Shown: positions 1 to 11,446 of the stretch, piece by piece
Layout: each line of letters begins with the position of its first letter
Numbering within the stretch: position 1 is the first letter of the stretch
Assembly: GCF_030247195.1 (NCBI RefSeq)
Contig: NC_080672.1
Location: 4,960,001-5,024,000 of the forward strand
Reading direction: 5' to 3'
From: Topomyia yanbarensis
Taxonomy: Eukaryota > Arthropoda > Insecta > Diptera > Culicidae
DNA length: 64,000 bases
Notes under the pieces: model-generated
The model's input: only the letters and a program-made list of their open reading frames with translations
The model's database searches: none
Told to the model about the DNA's origin: nothing
Translations under genes and position numbers: made by a program

Positions 1-179
1 GCGAACTTTCACACACTACCACTTCCTCGGTTCTCAATTAAACTTTAAGAATAGGCTCACTGTATAACACCCGCGAAATACCGTAGATATAGCGAGATGT
101 AAATATGAGCGCGTTGATTACTGTTCCGTGCTGACACAGTGGGGTTTTTCGTATTTGTATTTGTATTTGACAATAAATC
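1..179. other. Unassigned AT-rich DNA with a short TATTTG run
   Basis: No gene is seen here. Three near-tandem TATTTG units lie at about 152-169. On the minus strand they follow the RT relic at 180-940 and could be its simple-repeat 3' tail, as CR1/L2-type LINEs often end in short tandem repeats. That link is inference. Confidence 0.35.
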
Positions 180-940
180 TTATTGAAATAAGCCAATAAA
201 GATAATTATCCTAATTTAATCCTATAGTGGTTAGCTGTGTCGAAAGTAGCCTTAAGATCTGTGTAGACCGTGTCATCTGGAATTTACTGGATATTTTTTC
301 TGTGCAAAACGATGTGAAGCAGTTAGATTCGTCTCAACCAATCGAACCGGGAGGAATCCGTGCTGACAAGTGCTTAAGTAATGTCAACTAGCTGAAAACA
401 GTGACTCGTTGATAAGCGATTTGAAATTTTTTGACCCCACTCTCAGTGAAGTGATTTCCTGATAGTTCTCAATGTCGCTTTCTCACTTTTCTAATGTAGT
501 AGAAACATAACTGAATACATTCAATCATCTGGAATCTTTTTTTTGCTGGAGTAGGTACATCAATAGGATTGCTAAAATATCGGAACACACTTTTTCAGAA
601 CAGTTGAAAACATAACACATCGTCCTGGAGCATGAGACGATTCAGTTTTCCGTATTGCAGAGAGATCCGATTGTTCTGAAATGGTGAATACATCCACATC
701 CACCGCACAAACGGGAACATCACGGATCGCGTTATCGAGCTCGATAGCAGATGACGCATCAGTCGTGGAGATAATCGAGAAATAACTGCCAAATAGGGAG
801 CATTTTGCCGCCGTCTTAATCACAACTTCATCGTTACAGACCATCCTAGCCGAAAGACTCGCTTCCTTTCTCTTCGTATTATCAAAAGTCGAGAAGGCCT
901 TCGGTTTTCGTCGTAAGTTTTGTTGGATGCAGTTCACATA
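180..940 (-). pseudogene. Non-LTR retrotransposon reverse transcriptase fragment (CR1/L2 group)
   Basis: Reading the minus strand from about 937 gives the linker before the RT domain (CSLFGSYFS, then VDVFTISE and SHAPG), a typical approach to the first RT motifs in CR1/L2-type LINEs. It runs on through QHGFLPVR near 350 and reaches RT motif A, read as VYTDLKATFDTANH, near 230-270. The frame changes at least twice and the catalytic FADD region is missing, so this is a dead fragment. The encoded enzyme would copy LINE RNA at a nicked target. The clade is inferred from motif wording; another LINE clade is possible, but a LINE RT is quite sure. Confidence 0.75.
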
Positions 941-1536
941 TCCTTTGCACAGAAATCCTATAATATGGTCCCTTGGAACCCTTGAAAGACCGTTGAAAAT
1001 GGTGTATTTTCATCAATTTTCCTAAGAGAAACTGGGCAAAATGTGGTAAATTTTTGTCAATTATGAAAAAATTACGCATGTTTCAAAATGTCGTTATAAA
1101 TATCAGCTTGCAGTTTACTTTGTATTTTCTTTTGTTTTTACATCAATACTCGGCAATAAACTAATCAAACCATCTCAACTTTAAGAAAATTTCATATTTT
1201 GGTTAACTACAAACGTTTAAGGAATTTTAACTCGAGAGTATAATGACAGCGAACATTTTTTTCCTTCCTTCCTTAACAAACTTGACGAATTCACATAAAC
1301 TCGCCGGAATGAGAACTTGCTTTCGAACGATTCGTCTATTTTGTTTATTAAATCTGACTTACCATGTGACTAGTATACGGAAAAAATCCATTAATAAATT
1401 GATGAAAAAAGATCACGATTTCGTGAGCTGAACAATTTACGGAAACCGTGATGAAGTTCTTGAAATTATGAATAATAAACCTGGTATTCATAAAAATATT
1501 TGCGTTCCCCAAAAACTAGTTCGCCCTGAATACATA

Positions 1537-2887
1537 GGGGAATTGTGGGAAAAACCGACACTGTGGGTAAAACCGACACCCCACAACTTTTCCTAGAAAT
1601 CAAATTTTTATTCATTTCATAATGATACAATATTATTAGTACGTTTATTTAGAGCATTTGAAGAAAAATTGGATTTACGTTAGTGCGCCGAATGTCATAA
1701 AAATTAACAAAACATTCGACAGCAGCGTTCATACTCGTCTGGATGTAAAATTTCGTTGGTAGATTTTAAGGTTTTAACCGAACGAAAGTTTTTCAAATCA
1801 CCCCATTTTTCAGTACCTATTATTATCGGCCTGTCCTATGATCAACTAGGTGCATTGAAGACGAGTTTGAAAAATTCAATATTTTTAATTGCTTTTATAA
1901 AAAAATGTGCGCTGTTGGGGTAAAACCGACACCCTATGGTTAGGGTAAAACCGACACCCTGTTAAGATGGTTGTGTATAGTTGCGATTCATTTCAAAATA
2001 CTGGGGATCTTTGTGACACTTCAATTAGCCTATTAGAACACTATAGTATTAGCAGAAATGCACAGAAATACTTTTATTGTGTTTATTTCTTGTAAGTCTC
2101 TTTAAAAATCAAAAATTGGAATTTTTGCTTATCTGATTCTAACGAAGCTTTTGCTATTTCTGCAAAAAGGTCATCAAACCGAATTTCTAGTGTTCTCTTG
2201 GTTTGTCATAGACGAATTTTATCACAATGAGACAATGATATTATGTATACTCCAATAGATCGTTGATGATCAGCGTCCGAAAAATCAAATCTGAAAAGAT
2301 AGTTTTACTAAGAAGTGTGTGTGTCACTTATAAGTGAATGAATCCAATTAGCAGAACGTAGAACGCTTGAAAATCTTCTCTTATGAAATAAAATGACACT
2401 GGAGGTTGCAATGATGTGCGCAAGGATTATTTGGAAATACTCATATTAATAAATAATCCTATAGCATAAAATACTCTTATTTATAGTACTACGCTTTCGA
2501 ACTTTCTTCCCCTCACTACATGATGAAGCAATAAAAAGCACATATTTGCATCATACATACTCACACTTTATTAATCAAGCATATATCTCATGTTTAATAA
2601 AGATAAAGATTTTAATAAAGTGGAGAGAAAATAAATTAAAGGGGGTGTCGATCTTACCCCTATGGGGTGTCGGTTTTACCCGCAGTGCTTACAAAAAGTC
2701 ACTTTGTTTTCCAAGTTTTACAACCAATATTTTTTAATGAAATTAATTTTTTGAAGCGCTGAAAAAATTAAGTCTTGTTAAGAATTTTCTGAAGAAGAAT
2801 TCTGCATAAAAATTATAATTTTATTGGTTTTGTGGCAACTTAGAAAAAGTGTTAAGCTTAAGGTGTCGGTTTTAACCATAATTCCCC
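1537..2887. mobile_element. MITE family A copy 1 (TA target, GGGGAA termini)
   Basis: The ends are inverted: GGGGAATTGTGG at the left and the complement of GGGGAATTATGG at the right, followed inside by AAAACCGACAC on both sides. TA lies at 1535-1536 and 2888-2889. The matching repeat at 57660-57700 runs through the site without the insert and carries one TA at 57687-57688. That supports a TA duplication and hence a Tc1/mariner-like or other TA-targeting transposase. There is no long ORF, so the element is non-autonomous. A second copy lies at 52570-53881. Confidence 0.85.
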
Positions 2888-2999
2888 TACATGGCGTTAC
2901 ATGCGAATGTTTGGTTGAGTTACTGTGGTTGTTCCCTGCACATGTTTAGTTTTTGTTATGATTCTAGTTCATAATTTGGGAATACAGTTGATAATTACA

Positions 3000-3412
3000 C
3001 GATGTTCACGATTTCAGGAGCTTTTTCACGATTTTCTGATCGCGTTATCGTCATGAGTTTACCGTCGGATTTTTTTGGCCTAGTAGCATAACTTATGGTC
3101 ATGATTTCAGGATCTTAGTCATGATTTTCGTTATTTCTATTCACGTTATCGAGATATTTTAGTCATGACTAAAGTAATTCATGCTCATGGTTTCAGGATC
3201 ATAGTCACGATTGTTGAAGTTTCATTCACGAGTAATGTGATTTTTGTTCATGATTTCAGAATCTCAGTCATAATTTTCGTAATTCCTATTCATGTCATCG
3301 TGGTATTTTAGTCACAAGTAGAGTGATTTATGTTCATGTTTTCAGGATCTTAGTCACCATTTTCGTTATGTGTATGCACGTTATCGTGATCTTTTATTGT
3401 CGAGCTTTCAAA
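3000..3412 (+). repeat. Minisatellite, unit about 85-88 bp, 4-5 copies
   Basis: Units start with variants of TTCATGATTTCAGGATCTTA (about 3001, 3092, 3187, 3250 and 3337) and continue with a CACGTTATCGTGATATTTTA-like half. One unit is shortened. The array sits between segments of repeat family P. The small ORF at 3323-3553 falls partly in it and is not taken as a gene. Confidence 0.7.
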
Positions 3413-3644
3413 TTTGCCACGTGGAGAGATGTGACTCCTGTGCATGATATCAGCAGTTTTGTCATAATATTCGTAAGTTCACTTCACCGTATCGCAATTT
3501 GTTATATTTTGTTACTATCGGATTTTTCACTCGCAGTAACGTCACAATATTAACCGAATCATAATAAGTGTTAATGCATGGAAGAAAAATAATACCACGA
3601 ATAGTACGAAGTTTTGCGACACTGTTCACATACAAATATCACAA

Positions 3645-3895
3645 CAATGTGTGTGTTAACTATCCTATCTCCCACTAGCCGGTAGTGATTTACAGAAAAA
3701 AAAGATGTTTGCTTATATTTAAACAACTTCATGCAAATAACTTGGTTCACGGATTTAGGTGGGTGTTAGCTCAATTGACTTTCCAATGACCCACTTCGTA
3801 TACAGCGCCAGACATGTTCCGAGGTCATCGTTCCATCAACCAGCCCCGCCTTAATGTAATGTTTGTTTCAATTGGATTTTAACATAACAGTAATA
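3645..3895 (+). repeat. Dispersed repeat family Q, copy 1
   Basis: About 250 bp, from CTATCTCCCACTAGC to CAGCCCCGCCTTAATG and the following ATTGGAT block. It matches the reverse complement of 13337-13579 along its length with scattered substitutions. No ORF. Class unknown. Confidence 0.8.
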
Positions 3896-4257
3896 TTATA
3901 GCCGTTAGAACACTACAGCCACCATACTGACATATACCAATATAATTATGACGGTCACTTGGACATCAATTATGTGGTCCACTGTCAATTCAGTAAAACT
4001 CGACCTCTGGGGGTAACATCATAATTACCTCTGGATGTGCCGTAAATTTTTACTCAACTTTTACGTTTGAGATGGACGTCTGTTCTCTGTGCCTAAATCG
4101 ATGTTGCTTCTTAGTTTTGCACGATCCAGAGGGAACTTGACCTTAATCCCACTGCTCTGTCATCGATGTTACGTAATATTTGTTATGAAATATTTTTTGT
4201 TTGGGGTCATTCATAAACCACGTCTCTCATAAATGAAAAAAATAGCCAAGAATACAC

Positions 4258-5022
4258 TTCGTCGCTGTTGTGCTATCTTATGACAAGTGCCATTTAGCAC
4301 ATTTAGAGAAAAACGATTTTTAAGTTTGAGATTGAATATCTTCAAACTTATAAATGGTAGAAACAATTCAGTGAAGATAATTGATGCTTCCATTTATTCT
4401 GTTTTAATCTCTCAAATATTATGAAGATCGGTTGACTATTTCGCCAGTTTTAACCGAAAATGTAAACAAAAGTCGTACTCACACGTGATGACAAAATTTG
4501 TATGGCGTGTGATAATCGTGTATGGAAAATTTTCCATACAAATGAAGCATCAATTGTTAACTTTTTTCATATTTTTGGCTTAATTTGGTCAAGAAATAAT
4601 CGGTTAAATGCATTTTGAAAGAAATGAGTCAGGGAATCTAGAAAAAATATTTATCTTTGGTTGCAGTGTTGCCAAATATATACGCTATATTCCCACTTTA
4701 AAACTTAATCTGAATTTTTCTCACAATTCGTGTATTTTTATTTTGAAAATGATTATGCCATTGTGTTTCTCAGACAGTTGTACATATAAAAACATCTAAC
4801 ACATGAAGAAAACTTGTGCCAATCCCAACACATAGTCATTTTAAGTTAAAATCGCAGAATTTCTCAGCACGTTTCTCGCTATATCTCATTCATCAAGTAG
4901 AATCTCAATATTCTGAAAACGCCACTTTGTAGATTTTTTAGACAAGTAATGTGGCATATCTAACTCAGTTAACCCCAAAATGACGTTTGTTTTAAGATAG
5001 CACAACAGCAACGACTTGCCCT
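4258..5022. mobile_element. MITE with GCTGTTGTGCTATCTTA inverted ends
   Basis: GTCGCTGTTGTGCTATCTTA (about 4260) and the complement of GTTGCTGTTGTGCTATCTTA (about 4995-5014) form terminal inverted repeats some 765 bp apart. The 20-bp palindrome GTATGGAAAATTTTCCATAC (about 4519-4538) lies inside. I could not settle the target duplication, so the superfamily is open. No coding capacity. Confidence 0.65.
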
Positions 5023-5660
5023 TCAAGCCTATTGTAATTTGTTGTTGGTTTTATTATCCCCGCTCTACTAGTACTTCTCAAATTCATTTTAAGTTTTTTT
5101 CTCGGTAATATATGTTGCGTCACGCTCTCCAACGGTCAACCAGTTCCCGAATCCATGAATTATATTTCATGATTTTGTGAACTATTTCACGAGCACGAAT
5201 ACATTTGATTTGATTTGCCCATTTTGTGAACTATTTCACAGGCATGAATATTGAATCGTGATTAATGTTTAAGAAATCGTGAAGTAGTTCATGAGAATTT
5301 AATGGATTCATGGATCAATTTCTGAGTTTCGTGAAATAGTTCACGAGAAAATTCCCATACTGCTTTGGTTTTGTGAGCTAATGTTCCTAATTCTATGAAT
5401 GAAATTTGGTTTTAAGAATAATGTTCATAAAGTTGTGAACTAGTTCACGTACAGCAAATCGATTTGGTAACAAACAAAAACAAATATTTCCACTAATAAA
5501 AGCGTTATAAGGTTATTATTGAAAGGAAATTGAAGATAATGATAAAACATATCATTTTTGTTCATGGTCCTGGTTTCGCAACGTAAAAGCGAGATTGTTC
5601 CTGAACTTATGGTACTTTATTCAAGATTTTGGGGAAAAAAATCCGTGTACGCGAAGTGAA

Positions 5661-8600
5661 CCCCATAAAAGATCAGCCAGTTTAGAGTACAAATTTCAAA
5701 TAAGTTTGTTGTTTTCACACTATCCCCGCAAACCGGAATCAATAATAAGTACACAAGCAAGATTTCATTTTATAATTAAAAATGTTAAACCAGTTGTGCT
5801 TTAGATCAATGATTTATGGGGGTATGTTTCTGAAAACAACTTAAACCCACGGATCAAGTTTTGTATTCACTTCCATTACTCGAAGATACACGACTATTGC
5901 CTACTTGGGATTAACCAGCTAAAGGAAACAACACGTAGCAAATCAAACTAAGAAGGAAACCCATCCGATATCGGTGAGAAATTTTGCACCGAGCAGTCTG
6001 GCAAGGTTCTGGCTCATCTTGTCCAACCACCAGCACCACCACCATCCGGAACCTGTCTCTGAACGGTTGTTGATTCGTTGAACTTGGCCTATTATGACTA
6101 CATTGGGACCGGGTACGGGTACACGGGTCTTAAGGTGTGCAGTTCACGAAGCAGTGGATGCAGCTGTTAAATGGCCCGGTTTATGATGATGGGTGATTTA
6201 TCGAGGGAAGCAGTAAGAAAATCAATTTCTGAACAAACCCGACAGATTCTTGGGAAGAAGGCAGGCTAGCATTATGTAAAAGCCGCTAATGAGTCATGCG
6301 CAACTTTTCTGCTTTCTGAACTGGTACACAACACAACATAGTTGCGCCTAAAGTCATAAAATTAATTTACCTCATCTGTTGAAGGATACCTGCGCTGTGG
6401 GCACGTTTGTCTTCGGTTTGTCTGTCAGACGGTTGCTAGCCTCCTAGAGATGAGACGATCTTGAGAATTATCTAATCAAGCAAAAAAAAAAAGAAATAGA
6501 TGAAGTATTTGCCCTATGTGAATCTGCTGGAACATTGACCTTTGCTGGGGCAAAAGGAAGAATCACCAGCAACACATCAGCAGAGCAGGTCCGAGAGATC
6601 GTGCGGCTGACGATGATGATGAATTTCGTGCCTTGCCATGACCTTCAACTATCGATAGATTTTTCTTCTCCTGCCTAAAGTCTTGCTCATAATTCACGTA
6701 ATTGCTTTCGGTTTGGTAGCAAACGGGGTAAGCAAGAACACTCGGGTCTCAAGCTCTATGTTTGCTTCATTAGACGTGTTGTGGAGGCTCTTTAGGCAGA
6801 AGAAACCGCGCGTAATAGAACGTGCTTGATAGGATGCTTGGGCATTGGATTATTGGAAACTCTACGAAGATGAAGCTGTAATAATAATGGATTGAACCTA
6901 TCGATTATCTTGCCGATTTAGGACCGAAGAATGATTTTGGAATTTTTGAATTATGCCGCTCAGTATAGGAATTTTAGCTGAATCTATGTTCAAAGTGAGT
7001 TATAGAAGGATGTAGGTATTCATTCGAAACAATCTTGCTTTTTTAAGTCCAGGGTTTCGTTTTACTTTTATGGTAACGGACAATTACGAACAGCAGTATG
7101 GTCAATTGAATACCCACCAGTTAGGGTTCTTCAAAGGACAACCACAACGGAGCGAGAGAAAAAAAACCCACCCGCTTGACCATGACCAAGAATTGTTGTC
7201 CCTCAGAAGAGCAAATTCTTACACTTATGTGGTGCAACCAACACTCGGCTCAAGAATCTCGTTACAGAACCCCACCATCGAGAGGCACTGAATTGTGTGT
7301 GCATTATTACAGCATGCCATCCCGAGCCACACGAAAGTGAGGGCGAAAAGTCTCTTCTTTCAAGAGCCCTCCAGCAGCAACACAATCGCATTGGAGCACG
7401 ACGAGACCAGATCGGTCGAAGGCGGCGGCGGCGACCGGCATGCAGTGGCGGCGTGGCTTTTCCATGTCCATGTAGGCATACTCTTTCGCTTGTTTGGCTG
7501 TGTACGTACACCGGCCCCGGCCAGCAGTGTCTATTGCATCAGCATTAGGTTCTTCGTTGGACCGGCGGCGGCCGTTCGTCCACTCGCCATACCTCCGAAA
7601 CCATGTTCCCGGTGTACGTTTTACGGCGGCTGGCGGCCTCCAAAAGCCGGTGAGGAGCACACTGCCGCGCTGCTGATACCTAAAGTCAAGGATTCGTACT
7701 TTATTCTACTGCTTCTTCTCGTGCAGCATTGAACACACATCACACACTGCATCGCGTAAGGTCAATGGCAGACGAGAACCAGCGAAAGAGAGAGACAGAG
7801 AGAGTCTCGCCAGTAGTGCAGTGGTTGCAGTAACTGCATTTCAAGATCATTACAATTTCTTTTCCAAACAACCAAAAAGACATGATTCCAGTTTCAAACA
7901 AAAAAAAATCAATTTAAATATTATTTTTGAACTTTTGCGTTCAACCCATCATCAATCGAACACTGGTGAGAAAACATTCCATTCAAAATACAAAATCGGG
8001 AAACAATCTTGGCCAGTCTCGTATGACTTGTGGCAACCTGGACGCCTGGAGGCACGACTGGGTAAAGAAGCTCTTCTGCTAATGCATTATGTGCCACTCG
8101 GAGAAAAGGAAACGGAACAATACGATCTTGAGAGGGCTTGTAGGTATCGTTTCACTGGAAGGGGGGGGAGGGGTTCTTTAGGATGCAGCAAGTTGTAGAT
8201 TATCAACCGTGCATCAGTCGCTTAGTCATGTATCATTTTATTCATTATGCTGTTGTTATTTTCAATATTATAATAGCACAACTGCCTTTTGTCTGGGGTC
8301 TCTTGTGTTACTTGCCAAACGTGTTTGGCTGGTGGAGAATGCGGTGTGTTATGGTGCATTCTATCCTTTTTGGTGTCGTTTGGATCCCAGTGGAAAATCC
8401 AATTTGTGCTTTAAGCTGCAGTAGGTATAGATATAAGAAAGAAACCATGACTAACCTATAGCAGACAGTTAAACGAACGGACAAATAAACTACGGGAACT
8501 GGGAGTATCACATGTGCCTCATTCAACATAGCTCATCCCGAAAACGCATATAAATGTACATGCCAGAGGGAACACGAAGAACGTCAGGACTAGAACTATG

Positions 8601-9060
8601 GGATTCGTAAACTTGATAGCGAACGACATCCTCCTCGTGAGGTTGATGTGTGCTACGAGGTTGGGACGATGTACGGCAGTTGTACAAGGTAGGATTCTTT
8701 TTCTTTCCTTTCGATGAGTAGGATTTTGCTTCATCAGATGATGTTCTAGTGGGACGATCCACGCCCATCATAATCGTTGCGCGTTGATCGCTGTTCGCTA
8801 GTCTTGGGATGTGAAATATGTTTTATGTAATCATGGTCGATGACATGTAATCGTGGAAGAGGCAGCAAGAATAAAATAACCTGCCAGCCAGTCAGTTTGT
8901 TCTGTTGCGTGCCGTGACCTTTCGGTGCTATTTGCCCACGGGCTTCACGGGAGGATCGGTGGATTATGAAAGAATCAGAGGTATCAAGAGCAAGAGATAT
9001 GTTTATGGAATCAAATTATAATTAGTCGAGCGATAGTAATAATTGCGACCAAACTTGTGT
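5661..9060. other. Unique, partly GC-rich DNA without recognised gene
   Basis: This is the longest stretch without recognisable repeats. 7290-7680 is clearly GC-rich, with GGCGGCGGCGGCGACC near 7420, and open frames occur on both strands there, which is a composition effect. A GAGAGAGACAGAGAGAGTCTC run lies near 7788-7809, a GA-type motif common in insect promoters. Poly-G is at 8161-8168. The 92-residue hydrophobic ORF at 8183-8461 has no recognisable family. The best reading is non-coding, perhaps regulatory or a 5' UTR of a neighbouring gene, as inference only. Confidence 0.4.
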
Positions 9061-9065
9061 GACTT

Positions 9066-9336
9066 TTTCATATTTAAGGGGTTACATACCTTTTTACATT
9101 TCTTAGAAACGAAATGTATAGAATTCGCTCAAACTTTAAAAAAAATTTCCGAGGCCCGGAGAGCCGAGTCTTATATACCAATCGATTCAGCTCGAGGATT
9201 TGGGACAATGTCTGAATGTGTCTGTGTGTGTATGTTACGGATAAACTCTCATTCGTGTTTCTCAGCAATGGCAAAACGGATCTTATCCAAACCAATTTTA
9301 AATGAAAGGCCTATCACCCAGACAGAACGCTATTAA
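9066..9336 (+). repeat. GAGGCCCGG repeat family, truncated copy 1
   Basis: Contains GAGGCCCGGAGAGCCGAGTC at 9151, the ATACCAATCGATTCAG step, TGTCTGTGTGTGTATG and the AACGGATC/AAATGAAAGG module. It is directly followed by a second copy. Coding-like frames (9043-9336) are accidental. Confidence 0.75.
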
Positions 9337-10490
9337 ATGGTTTTGCCTTTCTCATATAAACAAAGGCTATGCAATCACTGTAAAAATCGACTTTTTAACC
9401 GAGGCCCGGAGGGCCGAGTTTCATACACCATTCTATTCAGTTCGTCGAGATCGGTAAATGTCTGTGTGTGTGTGTATGTGTGTGTCATTTAAACTCACAC
9501 AATTTTCTCAGAGATGGCTGAACCGATTTTCGCAAACTTAGTTTCATCTAAAAGGTATAACGCTCCCATAAGCTGCTATTGAATTTTTAGTTGATCCGAC
9601 TTCCGGTTCAGGAGTAACGGGTTGAAGAGTGCGGTCACACAGCAAATTCCCATATAAACTGGTACCACCATGATGTTCAAATGATGTAAAACATATTAAA
9701 ATTGATGTAACATTACTCTAGTTTGCGGGTCTAAATCACTAATGATCAATCAAAGCAGCTTTGACCACATTGCCAACCTATGACGGTTCATGATGCCCCC
9801 GGGGAACCCGCCAAGTTCCTAAACCAATATCACACCCATTCCAGAGCGAATTCTCTACCGATTTTTACAAACTTGATTTCAAATGAAAGATACAGTAATA
9901 CCATTGACTGCTGCTGAATTTCATTCGGTTCTGACTCTTGCTTCCGGAGTTACAGGGGTGTTAGTAAGGATACACTGGAATTTCCTATATAAATCGGTAC
10001 AATCGTAATACCTCAGAGGCTAAAAACTATTGAAATGGTCACCAAATTACTTCTAATCGCAGATCTAGATAACTGATTGCAAATCAAACATTCTTTGAAT
10101 ATATTGTCCACTATCGACGATTCCGGAAGTCCGGAATTCCGGGCATATTCCACAATTAAAGTCACATCGGTTCTTCGGTGATGACTGAACCGATTTTCTC
10201 AAACCAAATCTCAAATGGAAGGCAAAATATGCAGTTGAGTATTGCGTCGCCATCCCTCCCCCCGCCTTGCCCTTACACCTAACTCCTGCATCACTCCCCT
10301 CCCCTTGGACCGCATTTCCTTCATTCACCCCATATACCGGAATAAGATGAAGGATTTCTGACGCATCCTCCACTCCCACTCTACTAACCCCCCATTCTCT
10401 CCACTTTCAAACCCATTCCCCCAACATTTCAAAATATAATCACATGAAGACAACATTGAACTCATGCTGATTAAGCTAATTAAATATTAT
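9337..10490 (+). repeat. GAGGCCCGG repeat family, copy 2
   Basis: Begins with GGTTTTGCCTTTCTCATAT, then GAGGCCCGGAGGGCCGAGTT at about 9401 and a GT-rich microsatellite. Modules with AACCGATTTT and CAAATGAAAG recur near 9517, 9860 and 10190, each followed by a CCGACTTCCGG-like segment. A pyrimidine-rich block (about 10240-10420) resembles the purine-rich block of the minus copy at 35750-35890. Confidence 0.75.
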
Positions 10491-11446
10491 TCTTTTGCCT
10501 TTCTCATATAGAAAGGTTATGCAATTGCTCCAAAAACCGACTTTCTAACCGAGGCCCGGAGGGCCGAGTCTCATATAACATTCGACTCAGTTCGCCGAGA
10601 TCGCAAAATATCTGTGTGTATGTATGTGTGTATGTATGTATGTGTGTGTATGTGCGGATTTGTTAACAAAATGTCCACATCGGTTTCTCGGAGATGGCTG
10701 AACCGATTTTCACAAACTAAGATTCAAATGAAAGGTATAATATTCCCATAGGTTGCTATTGAATTTCATTTTCAACCGACATCTTGTTGCGGATTACGAG
10801 TTGAAGAGTATGGTTACAAAACAAAATTTGTTGATTTGTCCACATCGGTTTCTCGGAATTTTCTGAACCGATTTTGACAAACTTGATTTTAAATGAAAGG
10901 TCCATCAGCCGTTGAATTTTGTGTGGATCCGAGTTCTGGTTCCTGAATTACAGGGTGTTACGTACGATCACGCAGCAAATCCCGATTCTAACGAATTCTG
11001 CGATGAATGTAAAAAGGTGAATTTGTAGATCTAGGTCACCAACAGTCATTCAAAGTCTCTTTGGCCACACTGGCCACCATCGACGGATCCGGAAGCATCT
11101 ATATTCAGAATAACGGTTATATTGGTTTCTCAAAAATGGCTAGACCGATTTGATCAACTTAGTCTCAAATGAAAGGTGTTGCGTCCCCGGAAACTGATAT
11201 TAAATTCCACCTCCATCCGACTTCCGGCTCCGGAGTTACGGGTTGTGGAGTGCGATTATATAGAAAACTCCGATTCAAACCGATACCGCGATGAAAGCAA
11301 AAAGGTGCTCTTATATATACTTACCAAGTGTAATAAGAATGAAAGACATTTCCATAATGTTATATTGTACGAACCAGCTATTAAATCATAGTTTGGAGAA
11401 ATGAGAAAGGCACAATTGCACCTCTAGGTGGATTAAAACAGGTTTT
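10491..11446 (+). repeat. GAGGCCCGG repeat family, copy 3 with both ends
   Basis: Starts TTTTGCCTTTCTCATATAG and ends ATGAGAAAGGCACAATTGCA then CCTCTAGGTGGATTAAAACA. GCCTTTCTCAT and ATGAGAAAGGC are inverted, which hints at a terminal-inverted-repeat element. GAGGCCCGGAGGGCCGAGTC is at 10551. Internal modules repeat near 10690, 10860 and 11145. A GT/AT microsatellite is at 10611-10660. No ORF is convincing. Confidence 0.75.

Larger units (their letters stand above)
1430..5660. repeat. Dispersed repeat family P, copy 1, split by insertions
   Basis: Segments 1430-1536, 2888-3030 and 5130-5660 match the reverse complement of 56922-57815 in the same order. The shared part covers the GTTTGGTTGAGTTACTGTGG stretch near 2912 and a region rich in the palindrome GTGAACTANTTCAC (5160-5460). 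The stretch between is a TA-flanked MITE (1537-2887), a minisatellite (3000-3412) and other repeats. No coding content is seen; the transposition class is unknown. Confidence 0.7.

Noticed and set aside
7203..7732. Overlapping ORFs of 60-145 residues on both strands
   Set aside because: GC-rich DNA lacks stop codons in all frames. The longest (7295-7732) starts with GTG, and none shows a domain.
8183..8461. Hydrophobic 92-residue ORF as a membrane protein
   Set aside because: No conserved pattern, overlapping frames, no splice or promoter support.
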